A stretch of 64,000 bases of DNA from Saliniramus fredricksonii (GTDB taxonomy: Bacteria; Pseudomonadota; Alphaproteobacteria; Rhizobiales; Beijerinckiaceae), in the NCBI RefSeq assembly GCF_900094735.1, contig NZ_FMBM01000002.1, positions 868,001 through 932,000 on the forward strand, read 5' to 3'. The notes under the pieces were generated by a model. That model did no database searches. It saw nothing but the letters and a program-made list of their open reading frames with translations, and had not been told where the DNA came from. The position numbers and the translations under genes were made by a program. The stretch's first letter is position 1. Every line of letters starts with the position of its first letter. Below are positions 33,589-43,726 of the stretch, piece by piece.

Positions 33589-36354
33589 ATGAAGGTCGTC
33601 GTCGTCGAATCTCCCGCCAAGGCCAAGACGATCAACAAGTATCTCGGCCGTGACTACGAGGTGCTCGCCTCCTTCGGTCATATCCGGGATCTGCCGGCCA
33701 AGGACGGCTCCGTCGATCCGGAAGCCGATTTCTCGATGATCTGGGAGATCGATTCCCGCAGCACCAAGCACGTGGCCGAGATTGCCCGCGCCGTGAAGGG
33801 GGCCGACACGCTCATTCTCGCCACCGACCCGGATCGTGAGGGCGAGGCGATTTCCTGGCACGTGCTCGACACGCTTCAGAAGAAACGCGCGCTCAAGGAC
33901 GTCAAGGTCGAGCGCGTCACTTTCAATGCGATTACCAAGGAATCCGTGCAGAAGGCGATGGCGCAGCCGCGCCAGATCGACCAGGCGCTGGTCGATGCCT
34001 ATCTCGCCCGCCGGGCGCTCGACTATCTCGTCGGCTTCACCCTGTCGCCGGTATTGTGGCGCAAGCTGCCAGGATCGCGCTCCGCAGGGCGCGTGCAATC
34101 GGTAGCTTTGCGTCTCGTCTGCGACCGCGAGCGCGAGATCGAGACATTCGTGCCGCGCGAATACTGGTCGCTCGTGGCGACGCTGGCGACGCAGGACGGT
34201 GCGCAGTTCGAGGCGCGTCTTGTCGGCGCGGACGGCAAGAAGATCACCCGGCTCGATATCGGCACTGGCGAGGAGGCCGAGGCCTTCAAGCGCGATCTCG
34301 ACATTGCCAGTTTCAACGTCGCCAAGGTCGAGGCGAAGCCGGCCAAACGCCATCCGCAGCCGCCATTCACCACCTCGACGCTGCAGCAGGAGGCCTCCCG
34401 CAAGCTCGGCATGGCCCCGGCCCAGACCATGCGCATCGCGCAGCGGCTGTATGAGGGAACCGAGATCGGCGGCGAGACGGTCGGCCTCATCACCTATATG
34501 CGAACCGACGGCGTGGACATGGATCCCAGCGCCGTTCAGGGCGCGCGCAGGGTGATAGGGCGTGAATACGGCGAGGCCTATGTTCCGGGCGTACCGCGCA
34601 AATACGCCACCAAGGCCAAGAACGCCCAAGAGGCCCACGAGGCTGTGCGCCCCACCGATCTCGCTCGCCTGCCGGGTCAGGTCGCGCGTTATCTCGATGC
34701 CGAACAGACCCGGCTCTACGAGCTGATCTGGAAACGCACCATCGCCAGCCAGATGGAATCCGCCGAGCTGGAACGCACCACGGTCGATATCGCGGCCAAG
34801 GTCGGCCCGCGCGTGCTCGATCTGCGCGCCACCGGCCAGGTGGTGAAGTTCGACGGCTTTCTCACGCTCTATCAGGAGGGCCGTGACGACGAGGAGGACG
34901 AGGACGCAAAGCGCCTGCCGCCGATGTCTGCCGACGACCCCCTGAGCCGCAAGCGCATCGCCGCGAACCAGCATTTCACCGAACCGCCCCCGCGCTATTC
35001 CGAGGCAAGCCTCGTCAAGCGCATGGAGGAGCTCGGCATCGGGCGCCCCTCGACCTATGCCTCCGTGCTGCAGGTGCTCAAGGATCGTGAATATGTCGCG
35101 ATCGAGAAGAAGCGCCTCGTTGCCCAGGACAAGGGACGCATCGTCACCGCCTTCCTCGAAGCGTTTTTCAAGCGCTATGTGGAATATGATTTCACCGCCG
35201 ATCTCGAAGCCCAGCTCGACCGCATCTCCAATCACGAGATTGACTGGAAGCAGGTGCTGCGCGATTTCTGGCAGGATTTTTCGGCGGCCGTGGGCGAGAC
35301 CAAGGACCTGCGCACGACGCAGGTGCTCGACGCGCTCAACGATTATCTCGGTCCCCATATCTTCCCGCCGCGCGAAGACGGCGGCAATCCACGCGCCTGT
35401 CCCTCCTGTGCCGACGGCATTCTCTCGCTGAAGATCGGGCGCTACGGTTCCTTCATCGGCTGCTCGAATTATCCCGAATGCCGCTATACCCGCCAGCTCT
35501 CGGCGCCGGCCGATGGTGATGGCGAGGGCGGGCAGCCCGGAACGCGCATACTCGGCACTGATCCGCAGAGCGGGCTCGAGGTCAGCGTCCGCGACGGGCG
35601 CTTCGGCCCCTTCGTGCAACTCGGCGAGCAGCAGGAGGGTGGCGAGAAGCCCAAACGCTCCTCCATTCCCAAGGGTACCTCGCCCGGTGATGTCGATCTG
35701 GAAATGGCGCTCGGCCTGCTCTCGCTGCCACGCGAGGTCGCGAAGCATCCCGAGACCGGCGAGCCGATCATGGCCGGGATCGGGCGCTACGGCCCTTACG
35801 TCCAGCACAAGCGCACCTATGCCAATATCGGGCGTGATGACGAAATCCTGTCGATCGGCGCCAACCGCGCCATTGATCTGATCGTCACCAAGGAGACTCA
35901 GGGCCCTGGCCGGCGCGGCGGCGGCGATCCTGGGCGCGAGCTCGGCAAGGATCCCGAGAGCGAAAAGCCCATCGTGGTGAAATCCGGTCGCTATGGCCCC
36001 TATGTCACCGATGGCAAGACCAATGCAACGCTGCCCAAGGGGCTCGAAGCCGAGGGCATCGATCTCGAAAAGGCGATCGAGCTGATCCGCGCCAAGCAGG
36101 CCAGCAAGGGTGGCGCGAAAGGTGGCAAGGCGGCTGGCAAGAAGACTGCGAGCAAGGCCGCGACGAGCAAGGCTTCCGCGAGCAAGGCTTCCGCGAGCAA
36201 GGCCTCTGCCGCGAAGGAGAAGAAGCCGGCAGCGAAAAAATCTGCCGCGAAGAGCAAAGCGGCATCCAAACCCGCTGCATCAAAGACGACCAAGGCCAAG
36301 GCGACGAAGACCGGATCGAACTCCGCAGAGGCCGGGAGCGGCGAGGGCGCCTGA
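33589..36354 (+). CDS. topA: DNA topoisomerase I
   Basis: 921 aa type IA topoisomerase that relaxes negative supercoils. N-terminal TOPRIM: VVVESPAKAKTINKYLG and DPDREGEAISWHV; active-site region GLITYMRTDG with the catalytic Tyr; CAP-like and hinge regions follow. The C-terminus has one tetracysteine zinc finger (CPSC...CSNYPEC, about residue 604), then three cysteine-free repeats (SGLEVSVRDGRFGPFVQLG, IGRYGPYVQHKR, SGRYGPYVTDGK) and a ~80-residue Lys/Ala/Ser tail. The tail is basic and low-complexity (SKASASKASASKASAAK). ATG 33589 starts the conserved MKVVVVESP; the frame is open 43 codons upstream but that part looks non-coding. Confidence 0.96.
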   Translation: MKVVVVESPAKAKTINKYLGRDYEVLASFGHIRDLPAKDGSVDPEADFSMIWEIDSRSTKHVAEIARAVKGADTLILATDPDREGEAISWHVLDTLQKKRALKDVKVERVTFNAITKESVQKAMAQPRQIDQALVDAYLARRALDYLVGFTLSPVLWRKLPGSRSAGRVQSVALRLVCDREREIETFVPREYWSLVATLATQDGAQFEARLVGADGKKITRLDIGTGEEAEAFKRDLDIASFNVAKVEAKPAKRHPQPPFTTSTLQQEASRKLGMAPAQTMRIAQRLYEGTEIGGETVGLITYMRTDGVDMDPSAVQGARRVIGREYGEAYVPGVPRKYATKAKNAQEAHEAVRPTDLARLPGQVARYLDAEQTRLYELIWKRTIASQMESAELERTTVDIAAKVGPRVLDLRATGQVVKFDGFLTLYQEGRDDEEDEDAKRLPPMSADDPLSRKRIAANQHFTEPPPRYSEASLVKRMEELGIGRPSTYASVLQVLKDREYVAIEKKRLVAQDKGRIVTAFLEAFFKRYVEYDFTADLEAQLDRISNHEIDWKQVLRDFWQDFSAAVGETKDLRTTQVLDALNDYLGPHIFPPREDGGNPRACPSCADGILSLKIGRYGSFIGCSNYPECRYTRQLSAPADGDGEGGQPGTRILGTDPQSGLEVSVRDGRFGPFVQLGEQQEGGEKPKRSSIPKGTSPGDVDLEMALGLLSLPREVAKHPETGEPIMAGIGRYGPYVQHKRTYANIGRDDEILSIGANRAIDLIVTKETQGPGRRGGGDPGRELGKDPESEKPIVVKSGRYGPYVTDGKTNATLPKGLEAEGIDLEKAIELIRAKQASKGGAKGGKAAGKKTASKAATSKASASKASASKASAAKEKKPAAKKSAAKSKAASKPAASKTTKAKATKTGSNSAEAGSGEGA

Positions 36355-36366
36355 GGCACCTTCCCC

Positions 36367-37326
36367 TCAATCCAGCGCGCTGAGAAATCCGTTGAATACC
36401 CCCGCGTAACGCTCCGGGTTTTCGATGTAGCTCAAAAGGTGGTCGCCGCTGCTGCGCAGGAGGAAGGTCATGCCCCGGCGGCGGGTGACGATCTCGTCGG
36501 TGATCGAGACCGGGACCACGGTGTCGCCCGTGCCATGGGCGATGAAGAGCGGCCCGTCGAAACCCACGATCTCGGCGCGAACATCCGCCTGCGAGAGATC
36601 GACCGGACCCTCCAGTCTGAACATCGTCATCGCCACTTCGGTGACCTGATGCGGGAACAAGGCGCCGGCGCGGCCTCCGATGAAGGCGAGAATGGCGCGG
36701 AAATCGAGGGCGGGCGCATCCAGTGCGATGCCGGCCACGTGTTCGGCTTGCGACGAATGGCGCAGGAACTGCCCCACAATCGCTCCGCCCATGGATTCAC
36801 CCACGAGCAGGACCCGCTCGTAGCCACGCGCGCGCATCGCGATGACGGCGCCCTCCAGATCGCGCCATTCGGTAAGGCCGAAGCCGTAATGGCCGTCCGG
36901 CGATGCCGGCGCGGCTTCATCGTTGCGATAGCTGATCAGGGCCGTGGAAATTCCCGCGCCGTGCAGCAGCCCGAGATGGCGGTACCCGTCCTCACGCCCT
37001 CCGGCGACGCCGTGGACATAGATCGCGACGAGATCGCTCTCGGCGCGCGCGCCCGGCACATACCAGGCCTCGGCTGGACCGAGCTCACCATTAATGGAGA
37101 CGCTCTCGAAAGGCAGGCCGAACGCTTCCTGCGGGTCACCGCGATAGCCCAGTTCGCGCGGATCGACCGGGCGGGTTTCGGGTGTAAGCTGCTCTGCGAG
37201 CGGCCCGACGCGCAGGGTATCGCTCGCCCCGCGATGCATGACCAGTCCGGCGAAGAGGAAATAGGCAATGACGAGGCCCAGACCCACGAAGCCGCAGGCG
37301 AGAATGATGCGCGAGCGCTTCTTCAT
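36367..37326 (-). CDS. Membrane-anchored alpha/beta hydrolase
   Basis: 319 aa. One N-terminal transmembrane helix (IILACGFVGLGLVIAYFLFAG) after a Lys/Arg start, then an alpha/beta hydrolase fold facing the periplasm. Nucleophile elbow GESMGG (Ser), acid in HGTGDTVVP (Asp), His in SSGDHLLSY. Oxyanion segment near VHGVAGG. Relatives include BAAT/S9-like esterases; substrate unknown. AAGGTGGGGG upstream supports ATG 37326. It is convergent with topA (12 bases apart) and downstream of pncB by 53 bases on the same strand. Confidence 0.85.
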   Translation of the reverse strand: MKKRSRIILACGFVGLGLVIAYFLFAGLVMHRGASDTLRVGPLAEQLTPETRPVDPRELGYRGDPQEAFGLPFESVSINGELGPAEAWYVPGARAESDLVAIYVHGVAGGREDGYRHLGLLHGAGISTALISYRNDEAAPASPDGHYGFGLTEWRDLEGAVIAMRARGYERVLLVGESMGGAIVGQFLRHSSQAEHVAGIALDAPALDFRAILAFIGGRAGALFPHQVTEVAMTMFRLEGPVDLSQADVRAEIVGFDGPLFIAHGTGDTVVPVSITDEIVTRRRGMTFLLRSSGDHLLSYIENPERYAGVFNGFLSALD

Positions 37327-37379
37327 GTTGCCGCCCCCACCTTTCAACCCTGTCCCAGTTATGGCGGCTCGGCGCGGTT

Positions 37380-38753
37380 TCAATCGCTGTCGGCGCGCAG
37401 AATTCGCTCGGTCTCTGCGCTGAAAGCGCGCAATTGCCGCGAAATCGTGACCGGGTACGGCGGGTCGGCTCTGGCAATGGCGCGGACGGGAGCGGGCAGG
37501 GTGGCGATGCTCTGGGAAGCATGCCTGCGAATGGTGTCGAGGGGCTCCGGCGGCGCGACCCGCTTGCCGTCGCACATCACCTCTGCGAGCAGCGGCAAAC
37601 CGTCGGCGCATTCGTCGGCTTGCGTGATGCGATCACCCTGCGCGACGCCGTCCGCAAAGCGTCGGAAGACCTGCTTGGGCCCCGGCAATGTCTGCTTGCC
37701 GGATGAGAGCTTCATCACCCCGCGCCCCTCATAGGCGACGAGCTTGTAGGCGATGTCGAGGGCCGGCGCGTCTTCGCTGACGCTCATCGCCGTGCCGACG
37801 CCGAAAGCATCGATAGGCGCGCCGGCCTCGAGCAAGGCTGATATTTCTTCTTCGTCGAGCCCGCCGCTGGCGAAGATCTGGGTGTCGTGCATGCCGGCCT
37901 TGTCGAGCAGGCGGCGGCTTTCGCGTGCGAGGGAATCGAGATCGCCGGAATCGAGGCGGATGCCGGCAAGCCGGGTCTCGCGGCCCGTCTCCCGCGCACA
38001 GGCGATGGCGCGGGCCACGCCGCGTGGTGTGTCGTAGGTATCGACCAGAAGAACGGTCTCCGGATAGCTGCGCAGGAAGGCGGCGAAGGCCTCGCGCTCC
38101 TGCGCGAAGGCCTGGATGAAACTGTGGGCCATGGTGCCGATGGTCTCGATACCGTAACGCCGGCCTGCCGCGAGATTGGAAGTCGCGCTGATGCCGGCCA
38201 GGCTGAAGGCGCGCGCACCCTTGAGTGCCGCCTCGCAGCCATGGGCGCGGCGTGAGCCGAAATCGACGACGCGTCGCCCATCGGCCGCCAGCACCATGCG
38301 CGCCGCCTTCGAGGCGAGAATCGTCTGCAACTGGATCTGGTTGAGCACCAGCGCTTCGACCCATTGCGCCTCGATGATCGGCGCGGTGACTTCGATGAAG
38401 GGTTCATTCGGAAAAACGGGTGTGCCCTCCGCCACGGCGCGGACATTGCCGGTGAAACGCAGGCCGGCGAGTTCCTGCAGAAAGCCGTCGTCGAATTTGC
38501 CGAGTCCGGCCAGATAGTCGATCTCGGCAGAGGTGAAATGCAGGTCCTCGAGCGCAGTCAGCACATCGTCGAGGCCGGCTGCGAGGAAGAAGTTGCGCTT
38601 GTCCGGCAGCTTTCGCGAGAACAGGCTGAAGGTTGCCTCGCCGCGCATGCCGGCATCGCGATAGGCGCGCATCATTGTGAGCGCGTAGAGATCGGCAAAG
38701 AGCGCGCTGGCATGGGGCGTTCGGGTTGCGTCTGTCGGAGGGTTCGGGCTCAT
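37380..38753 (-). CDS. pncB: Nicotinate phosphoribosyltransferase
   Basis: 457 aa. It makes nicotinate mononucleotide from nicotinate and PRPP in NAD salvage. Typical sequence: LFADLYALTMMRAYRDAGM near the start, FGSRRAHGCEAAL (ring-binding Arg region), GTMAHSFIQAF with the phosphorylatable His, and LRLDSGDLDSLARESRR-like segment (here IRLDSGDLDSLARESRR), then SGGLDEEEISALLEAGAPIDAFGVGT for phosphate binding. ATG 38753 is used; GGGAG lies about 10 bases upstream. It is transcribed towards the hydrolase and divergent from the polysaccharide deacetylase. Confidence 0.95.
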   Translation of the reverse strand: MSPNPPTDATRTPHASALFADLYALTMMRAYRDAGMRGEATFSLFSRKLPDKRNFFLAAGLDDVLTALEDLHFTSAEIDYLAGLGKFDDGFLQELAGLRFTGNVRAVAEGTPVFPNEPFIEVTAPIIEAQWVEALVLNQIQLQTILASKAARMVLAADGRRVVDFGSRRAHGCEAALKGARAFSLAGISATSNLAAGRRYGIETIGTMAHSFIQAFAQEREAFAAFLRSYPETVLLVDTYDTPRGVARAIACARETGRETRLAGIRLDSGDLDSLARESRRLLDKAGMHDTQIFASGGLDEEEISALLEAGAPIDAFGVGTAMSVSEDAPALDIAYKLVAYEGRGVMKLSSGKQTLPGPKQVFRRFADGVAQGDRITQADECADGLPLLAEVMCDGKRVAPPEPLDTIRRHASQSIATLPAPVRAIARADPPYPVTISRQLRAFSAETERILRADSD

Positions 38754-38859
38754 GGTCGTGCAGACTCCCGATCTGTCAGGCGGGTCGCGAAACACCGTGG
38801 TTACGGATCAACGCCATAGCCCGGTTTTTCGTTCGGGATCCAACTGGATTGTCCTGGTC

Positions 38860-38883
38860 TTCGCCCTCGACCTTGCGGGCGAA
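38860..38883. repeat. Inverted repeat between pncB and the deacetylase gene
   Basis: TTCGCCC (38860–38866) and GGGCGAA (38877–38883) form a 7-bp stem with a 10-base loop in the divergent region. Possible operator or leader structure; weak evidence. Confidence 0.3.
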
Positions 38884-38960
38884 TTGCGGAAAGGTAGTGC
38901 GCGTTACAACTGATTCGCGTTGGCCGGAAAGGTGGCGCGGAGAAGAGGACTTGCGACAGC

Positions 38961-40226
38961 ATGGCCGCAGCAGATGATCTGACGAAGCCGCTTACCGGCG
39001 CGCGCCGTTCCGGCAGCGGGCGCGGCGCAGCGTCGCGCGTGCCTTGGGCAGGCATCCTCGGCGCGGTGCTGGCCCTGGTGATCGGCGGTATGGGCATCTT
39101 TCTGCTGATCCACGACGATCCGCTCGGTGGCGAGCCGCATGCGGTGGTGTCGATCGAGACCGGAATCGCCGATGCGACGCGCGATCTTTCCGATGAGCCG
39201 ACGGGCGGCGCCCAGATCGCCGAGGTGCCGCGTGACCGGCCCGGCAGTCCCGGTGTCGTTGAGGACAGTTCCAGCGGCGTGACCGTTGTACGGCCGGACG
39301 GGGCCGGTGGCGGGCAATCGATCATCATCTCGATCCCCGAGGAAGCGCGCGACATGCGCAGCCGTGCCGATCAGCCGCAGCGATCACCGCGCGAGGCGTC
39401 CGACCCCGTCGGCGCTCTCGACCCGGCTCCGGATCAGCGGCTTGTCGAGCAAAGCCGTTACGGCGCATTGCCGCGCATCGGTGATGATGGCGCCCGTCCG
39501 GTCGAGGTTTATGCCCGCCCCATGCCGCCTGGCAGCGCCGGTGCGCCGGCGCGCGTCGCCATTCTGGTGACCGGGCTCGGCATCAGCCAGTCCGTGACCG
39601 GCGATGCGATCACGCGGCTGCCGCCGGATGTTTCCCTCGCCTTCGCGCCTTATGGCGGCGACCTTGATCGCCTCGTTGCGCGGGCACGCAATGCCGGGCA
39701 CGAGGTGATGCTGCAGGTGCCGATGCAGCCCTTCGATTATCCCCAGAACGATCCCGGGCCGCATACGCTCACGGTCGAGGCGGGGGAAGAGGCCAATCTC
39801 GAGAATCTGCATTGGGTGATGGGACGGTTTACGGGCTATACCGGTATCGTGAATTTCATGGGCGGACGCTTCACCGCCCAGCGTGATGCATTGGAGCCCA
39901 TCATCGCCGATCTTGCGCAGCGCGGGCTTGGCATCGTCGATGACGGCGCCTCTTCGCGTGCGCAGATCGGCGCGCTGGGCCGGGCGGCGGATGTGCCTGT
40001 GGCACGTGCGGACATCCTGCTCGATGTGGTGGCGCAGCAGGAGGCGATCGACGATATGCTCGGTACGCTGGAGGAGCAGGCGCGCGAGCGGGGTTTCGCC
40101 ATGGCGACCGCATCGGCCTTGCCGATCACGATTGCGCGGATCGAGGCCTGGGCGCGTGGCGCCGCCGAACGCGGGATCACGCTGGTGCCGGTTTCCGCAG
40201 CATTTTCCGAAGAAGTGGGAGGCTGA
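38961..40226 (+). CDS. Divergent polysaccharide deacetylase (YibQ-like)
   Basis: 421 aa. A cytosolic head, one transmembrane helix ([22 protein letters not shown], about residues 29–50), a long Asp/Pro/Gly linker, then a divergent polysaccharide deacetylase domain: [55 protein letters not shown] and [18 protein letters not shown]. The usual metal-site Asp-Asp of this group appears here as VTGLG at the strand end, so activity is uncertain. In alphaproteobacteria it normally lies just before rppH, as here (5-base gap). Periplasmic face, role in envelope carbohydrate inferred. Confidence 0.88.
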   Translation: MAAADDLTKPLTGARRSGSGRGAASRVPWAGILGAVLALVIGGMGIFLLIHDDPLGGEPHAVVSIETGIADATRDLSDEPTGGAQIAEVPRDRPGSPGVVEDSSSGVTVVRPDGAGGGQSIIISIPEEARDMRSRADQPQRSPREASDPVGALDPAPDQRLVEQSRYGALPRIGDDGARPVEVYARPMPPGSAGAPARVAILVTGLGISQSVTGDAITRLPPDVSLAFAPYGGDLDRLVARARNAGHEVMLQVPMQPFDYPQNDPGPHTLTVEAGEEANLENLHWVMGRFTGYTGIVNFMGGRFTAQRDALEPIIADLAQRGLGIVDDGASSRAQIGALGRAADVPVARADILLDVVAQQEAIDDMLGTLEEQARERGFAMATASALPITIARIEAWARGAAERGITLVPVSAAFSEEVGG

Positions 40227-40231
40227 AACCC

Positions 40232-40753
40232 GTGACAGTGAAGAACGTCGACCCGGCGCAGGATCCGGCCTATCGTCCGTGTGTCGGCGTCGCGCTGTTC
40301 AACCCGGCGGGTCATGTCTTCGTCGGGCGGCGCCTTGCATCCGCCGGGCCCGAGCATGTCGATCAGACCTATGCTTGGCAGATGCCGCAGGGCGGTATCG
40401 ATCCCGGCGAAGACCCGCTCACCGCCGCGCGGCGTGAACTGTTTGAAGAGACCAACGCCTCCAGCGTCTCGCTTCTGGCCGAGGCGCCGCACTGGCTCGC
40501 CTACGATTTGCCTGGAAATGTCGCGGGACGCGCCTGGCGCGGGCGCTATCGCGGGCAGACGCAGAAATGGTTCGCCTTCCGGTTCGAGGGCAGCGATGAC
40601 GAGATCGACATCGCAAGCCCTGCGGGCCACAAGCCGGAATTCGATGAATGGCGCTGGGAGAAGCTTGCCGCCACGCCGGGGCTGATCATCCCGTTCAAGC
40701 GCTGTGTCTACGAGGAAGTCGTGCGGCTCTTCGCGCCCTACGCCGCCGATTGA
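40232..40753 (+). CDS. rppH: RNA 5'-pyrophosphohydrolase (Nudix)
   Basis: 173 aa. It removes pyrophosphate from the 5' end of mRNA and so triggers decay. The Nudix box is [23 protein letters not shown], split here into [13 protein letters not shown] and [10 protein letters not shown], matching G-x5-E-x7-RE-x2-EE. Other RppH traits are [19 protein letters not shown] at the start, [12 protein letters not shown] before the box and WYAF-like KWFAFRFEG. The start is GTG 40232 directly after the deacetylase stop, implying one transcript. Confidence 0.94.
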   Translation: MTVKNVDPAQDPAYRPCVGVALFNPAGHVFVGRRLASAGPEHVDQTYAWQMPQGGIDPGEDPLTAARRELFEETNASSVSLLAEAPHWLAYDLPGNVAGRAWRGRYRGQTQKWFAFRFEGSDDEIDIASPAGHKPEFDEWRWEKLAATPGLIIPFKRCVYEEVVRLFAPYAAD

Positions 40754-40813
40754 CAGGCTGGAACGCCGGCTTCCCGTATCGAAAGGCAAAGTCGAAAGCG
40801 GGGAGCGGGCATC

Positions 40814-41206
40814 TTGAGGATCACCGAGGATATCCGCTATGAACTGCGCGCCGGGAACGGGGTCTTTGCCCTGACCTTCGTGCTCTTCGCCGCCATTACG
40901 AGCTTCGTTATCGGGCCGTCGGGGATCTGGGCTGCGCTGACGATCGCGATCGCGGTGACGCTGTTCTGCCTCTTCCCGATCATCCTGGAATTGTTGCTGA
41001 CCTCGCCGGTCAGAGTGCTGCACTTTCTCGGCCGCGCCCTCGTTGTGGCGGCCTTCGCCCTGATCGGCGTGGCGGCGGGCACGTTCCTGATTACGCGGCT
41101 CGACGGCGTCGACCCTGCTGGCGCGGCGACCTTTGTCCCGGCACCGTTCGCGGTCCTGATGGGCTATGCCGGCTGGCATATGCGGGTGCTCGGTCTCGAT
41201 TACTGA
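40814..41206 (+). CDS. Small integral membrane protein of unknown function
   Basis: 130 aa with four hydrophobic segments (VFALTFVLFAAITSFVIG; IWAALTIAIAVTLFCLFPIILELLL; ALVVAAFALIGVAAGTFLI; PFAVLMGYAGWHM). No motif known to me. The start is TTG 40814, supported by GGGGAG 8 bases upstream. It follows rppH by 60 bases and may be co-transcribed; it is convergent with the aminotransferase gene. Confidence 0.65.
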   Translation: MRITEDIRYELRAGNGVFALTFVLFAAITSFVIGPSGIWAALTIAIAVTLFCLFPIILELLLTSPVRVLHFLGRALVVAAFALIGVAAGTFLITRLDGVDPAGAATFVPAPFAVLMGYAGWHMRVLGLDY

Positions 41207-41224
41207 GCGGTCTGACGTGTCGCG

Positions 41225-42388
41225 TTACATTCCGACCAACCGCGCATCGAGCCCCGCGACCTGCGCCGCTTCCACATTGGCGAAGGCGACGCGCAGGAAA
41301 TCCTCCTGATCCGGTCCGAAATACGACCCCGGCAGCGCCAGCACGCCGCGCTCGCGGGCGAGCCGCTCGGCTATGGCGGCGGCGGGTGTTCCGGTCCAGG
41401 GGTGGCGCAGATAGGCAAAATAGGCGCCGATCGATTCCACCTTCCAGCCCGGATGGCGCGCGATCACATCGGTGAAGATGCCGGCGCGGGTGAGGATGTC
41501 GGCGCGGTTTTCCGCCCGCCATTGTCGCAGGTTGGGGATCGCCCAGGCCAGTGCGATCTGCCCGGTGCGCGCGGGGCAGATCTGGAGATTGTCGAGAATC
41601 TTGACGATCCCCTCCATCGTCTGCGGGCCCGCAAGCATGGCGCCGAGGCGATGTCCGGGAACGGCATAGGATTTCGAGAAGGAATACAGCGCGATCAGAT
41701 TATCGCCCCAATCCGGCGCATCGAACAGCACGTGCGGCGCGCCGTCACCGGCGAGGAAATCGCGGTAGGTCTCGTCGAGGATGAGCCACAGGCCTTCCTC
41801 GCGCGCCAGCGCGGCGAAGGCGGCGAGGGTCTCGGGCGGGTAGATCGCGCCGGTCGGATTGTTGGGCGTGACCAGCGCGATGGCGCGGGTGCGCGCCGTG
41901 ATCAGCGCGCGGGCATCCGCCGGATCGGGCACGAAGCCGTTCTCCGCGCGCGCGGGCAGGGCGATCGGCGTGATGCCGAGCATGGCGAGGGTGGTCTGGT
42001 GATTGAAATACCAGGGCGTGGGCAGGATTACCTCGTCTCCCGCCTGCGCCGCGAGCATGGCCGCGACGGCGAAGGCCTCGTTGCAGCCCGCCGTGATTGC
42101 GACCTGGCCGGCATCAAGCGCCGCGCCGTATTGCGCTGCCGTTTCCGCCGCATAGGCCTCGCGCAGGGCGAGATCGCCTTCGATCATGCCGTAGCGCGCC
42201 GCATCGGCGTTGCCGGCGGCCTCGGCCAGACGGGCGAGCAGATCCGCATGGGGCGGTGAGCCGGGCACGGCCTGGGAGAGATTGATCAGCGGACCGTGAG
42301 CCCCGTCATAGGCGCGCGCCCAGGCCTGCGCCTCGGGGATCGGCGGCAGCGAGAGGCTGTCGATGAGCGGGTTCAGCGCGGCACGCAA
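41225..42388 (-). CDS. PLP-dependent class I/II aminotransferase
   Basis: 387 aa fold-type I aminotransferase. Substrate-entry Asn and PLP contacts appear in VTPNNPTGAIYP and LILDETYRDF; the Schiff-base Lys is in SFSKSYAVPGHRLG, and the carboxylate-binding Arg in FLRVAFANVE. The N-terminal INLSQAVPGSPP is typical of the MalY/aspartate-aminotransferase-like branch. The amino acid used is not evident. The start is TTG 42388 with GGAG 6 bases upstream. It sits 12 bases after dgt on the same strand, so the two are one transcript. Confidence 0.88.
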   Translation of the reverse strand: MRAALNPLIDSLSLPPIPEAQAWARAYDGAHGPLINLSQAVPGSPPHADLLARLAEAAGNADAARYGMIEGDLALREAYAAETAAQYGAALDAGQVAITAGCNEAFAVAAMLAAQAGDEVILPTPWYFNHQTTLAMLGITPIALPARAENGFVPDPADARALITARTRAIALVTPNNPTGAIYPPETLAAFAALAREEGLWLILDETYRDFLAGDGAPHVLFDAPDWGDNLIALYSFSKSYAVPGHRLGAMLAGPQTMEGIVKILDNLQICPARTGQIALAWAIPNLRQWRAENRADILTRAGIFTDVIARHPGWKVESIGAYFAYLRHPWTGTPAAAIAERLARERGVLALPGSYFGPDQEDFLRVAFANVEAAQVAGLDARLVGM

Positions 42389-42400
42389 GCGAGGCTCCTT

Positions 42401-43615
42401 TCAGCCGATACGCAGTTCCGGCGTATCGCCGCCGATGCCGCGATGCGCCGCGAGCGCGTAATTGTCCGTCATCCCGGCAATGTAATCCGCCACGCGCAGA
42501 GCCCGCAGCGGGGCATCCGCCGCCGCGAGACCGGCGCCCCATTCAGCCGGCATGCCCTGCGGATCAGCCATGAAATGCGCAAACAGCTCGCGCACGATCC
42601 GGTCAGCCTGGCGTCTCACGGTGATCACCTTCCGGTGGCGATACATGTTCGGATAGAGGTAGTTCTTGATAGCGCGATCCGCCTCGCGCAGTGCCGGTGA
42701 AAACGCCACGACGGGATGGGCGGCGGCGCGGATCGCATCGGCATCGGCGGGCGCCAGCGCGGCGATGCGCCGCTCGCTCTCCGCCACCACATCCTCGACC
42801 ATGCGCGTGATCACACGGCGGGTGAGCTCGTGGATGCGTCGGGCCGTCTCCAGCCCCGGCCAGCGATCGTCGATATCGTCGAGCAGGCCGGCGATGAAGG
42901 GGATGGCGCGCAGATCCTCCAGGGTGAACAGGCCGGCGCGCAGGCCGTCATCGATGTCATGGGCATTGTAGGCGATGTCATCCGCCAGCGCCGCCACCTG
43001 CGCCTCGCCGGAGGCATGGGTGGCCAGACGCAGATCGAAGAGCGCGTCGAAGGCGAGAATGGCGCCGGGCACGCCGTGTTCGCGGTAACGCGGCGTCGGC
43101 TCGCCGTCATCGTCGAGAAGCGGTCCGTTATGCTTGACGAGGCCCTCCAGCGTCTCCCAGGTGAGGTTGAGCCCGTCATAGGCGGCATAGCGCCGCTCCA
43201 GCTGCGTCACCACACGAAGCGCCTGGGCATTGTGGTCGAATCCGCCATAGGGCGCCATGCAATCCTGCAACGCGTCCTCGCCGGTATGGCCGAAGGGCGT
43301 ATGGCCGAGATCATGCGAGAGCGCCAGCGCCTCGGCGAGATCCTCGTCGAGCCCGAGCGAGCGCGCCAGCGCGCGGGCGATCTGGCTCACCTCGATCGTG
43401 TGAGTGAGGCGCGTGCGATAGTGGTCGCCTTCGTGGAAGACGAAGACCTGGGTCTTGTGCTTGAGACGGCGGAAGGCTGAGGAATGGATGATGCGGTCGC
43501 GGTCACGCTGGAAATCGCTGCGGGTGGGGGAAGCGTCCTCCATCACCAGCCGCCCGCGTGTCCGCGCCGGATCGCAGGCATAATCGGCCCGCCATCTTTC
43601 TCCGAATGCGCGCAT
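42401..43615 (-). CDS. dgt: dGTP triphosphohydrolase-like HD-domain protein
   Basis: 404 aa. It hydrolyses deoxynucleoside triphosphates to nucleoside and tripolyphosphate. HD motifs: [26 protein letters not shown] (His), [16 protein letters not shown] (His-Asp), VTQLERRY and [12 protein letters not shown] (Asp). Length and pattern match the type-2 dGTPase-like group found in alphaproteobacteria. It is divergent from erpA with 111 bases between, an arrangement seen in many Hyphomicrobiales. The ATG at 43615 starts right at a typical [22 protein letters not shown]-like N-terminus (split: [22 protein letters not shown]). Confidence 0.94.
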   Translation of the reverse strand: MRAFGERWRADYACDPARTRGRLVMEDASPTRSDFQRDRDRIIHSSAFRRLKHKTQVFVFHEGDHYRTRLTHTIEVSQIARALARSLGLDEDLAEALALSHDLGHTPFGHTGEDALQDCMAPYGGFDHNAQALRVVTQLERRYAAYDGLNLTWETLEGLVKHNGPLLDDDGEPTPRYREHGVPGAILAFDALFDLRLATHASGEAQVAALADDIAYNAHDIDDGLRAGLFTLEDLRAIPFIAGLLDDIDDRWPGLETARRIHELTRRVITRMVEDVVAESERRIAALAPADADAIRAAAHPVVAFSPALREADRAIKNYLYPNMYRHRKVITVRRQADRIVRELFAHFMADPQGMPAEWGAGLAAADAPLRALRVADYIAGMTDNYALAAHRGIGGDTPELRIG

Positions 43616-43726
43616 GCGCCCTCTCTTCCCATTGCGGCCCAGCCCACAGGTCCTTACATTTCATCATGAGGCATTTGCAAGCCGCGTGATTCCAGCGTCG
43701 CGCGGCATCGAACGGATCGAGACCGC

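Noticed and set aside
33586-35808. 740-codon minus-strand frame opposite topA
   Set aside because: Shadow of topA caused by high third-position GC; no motifs and no RBS.
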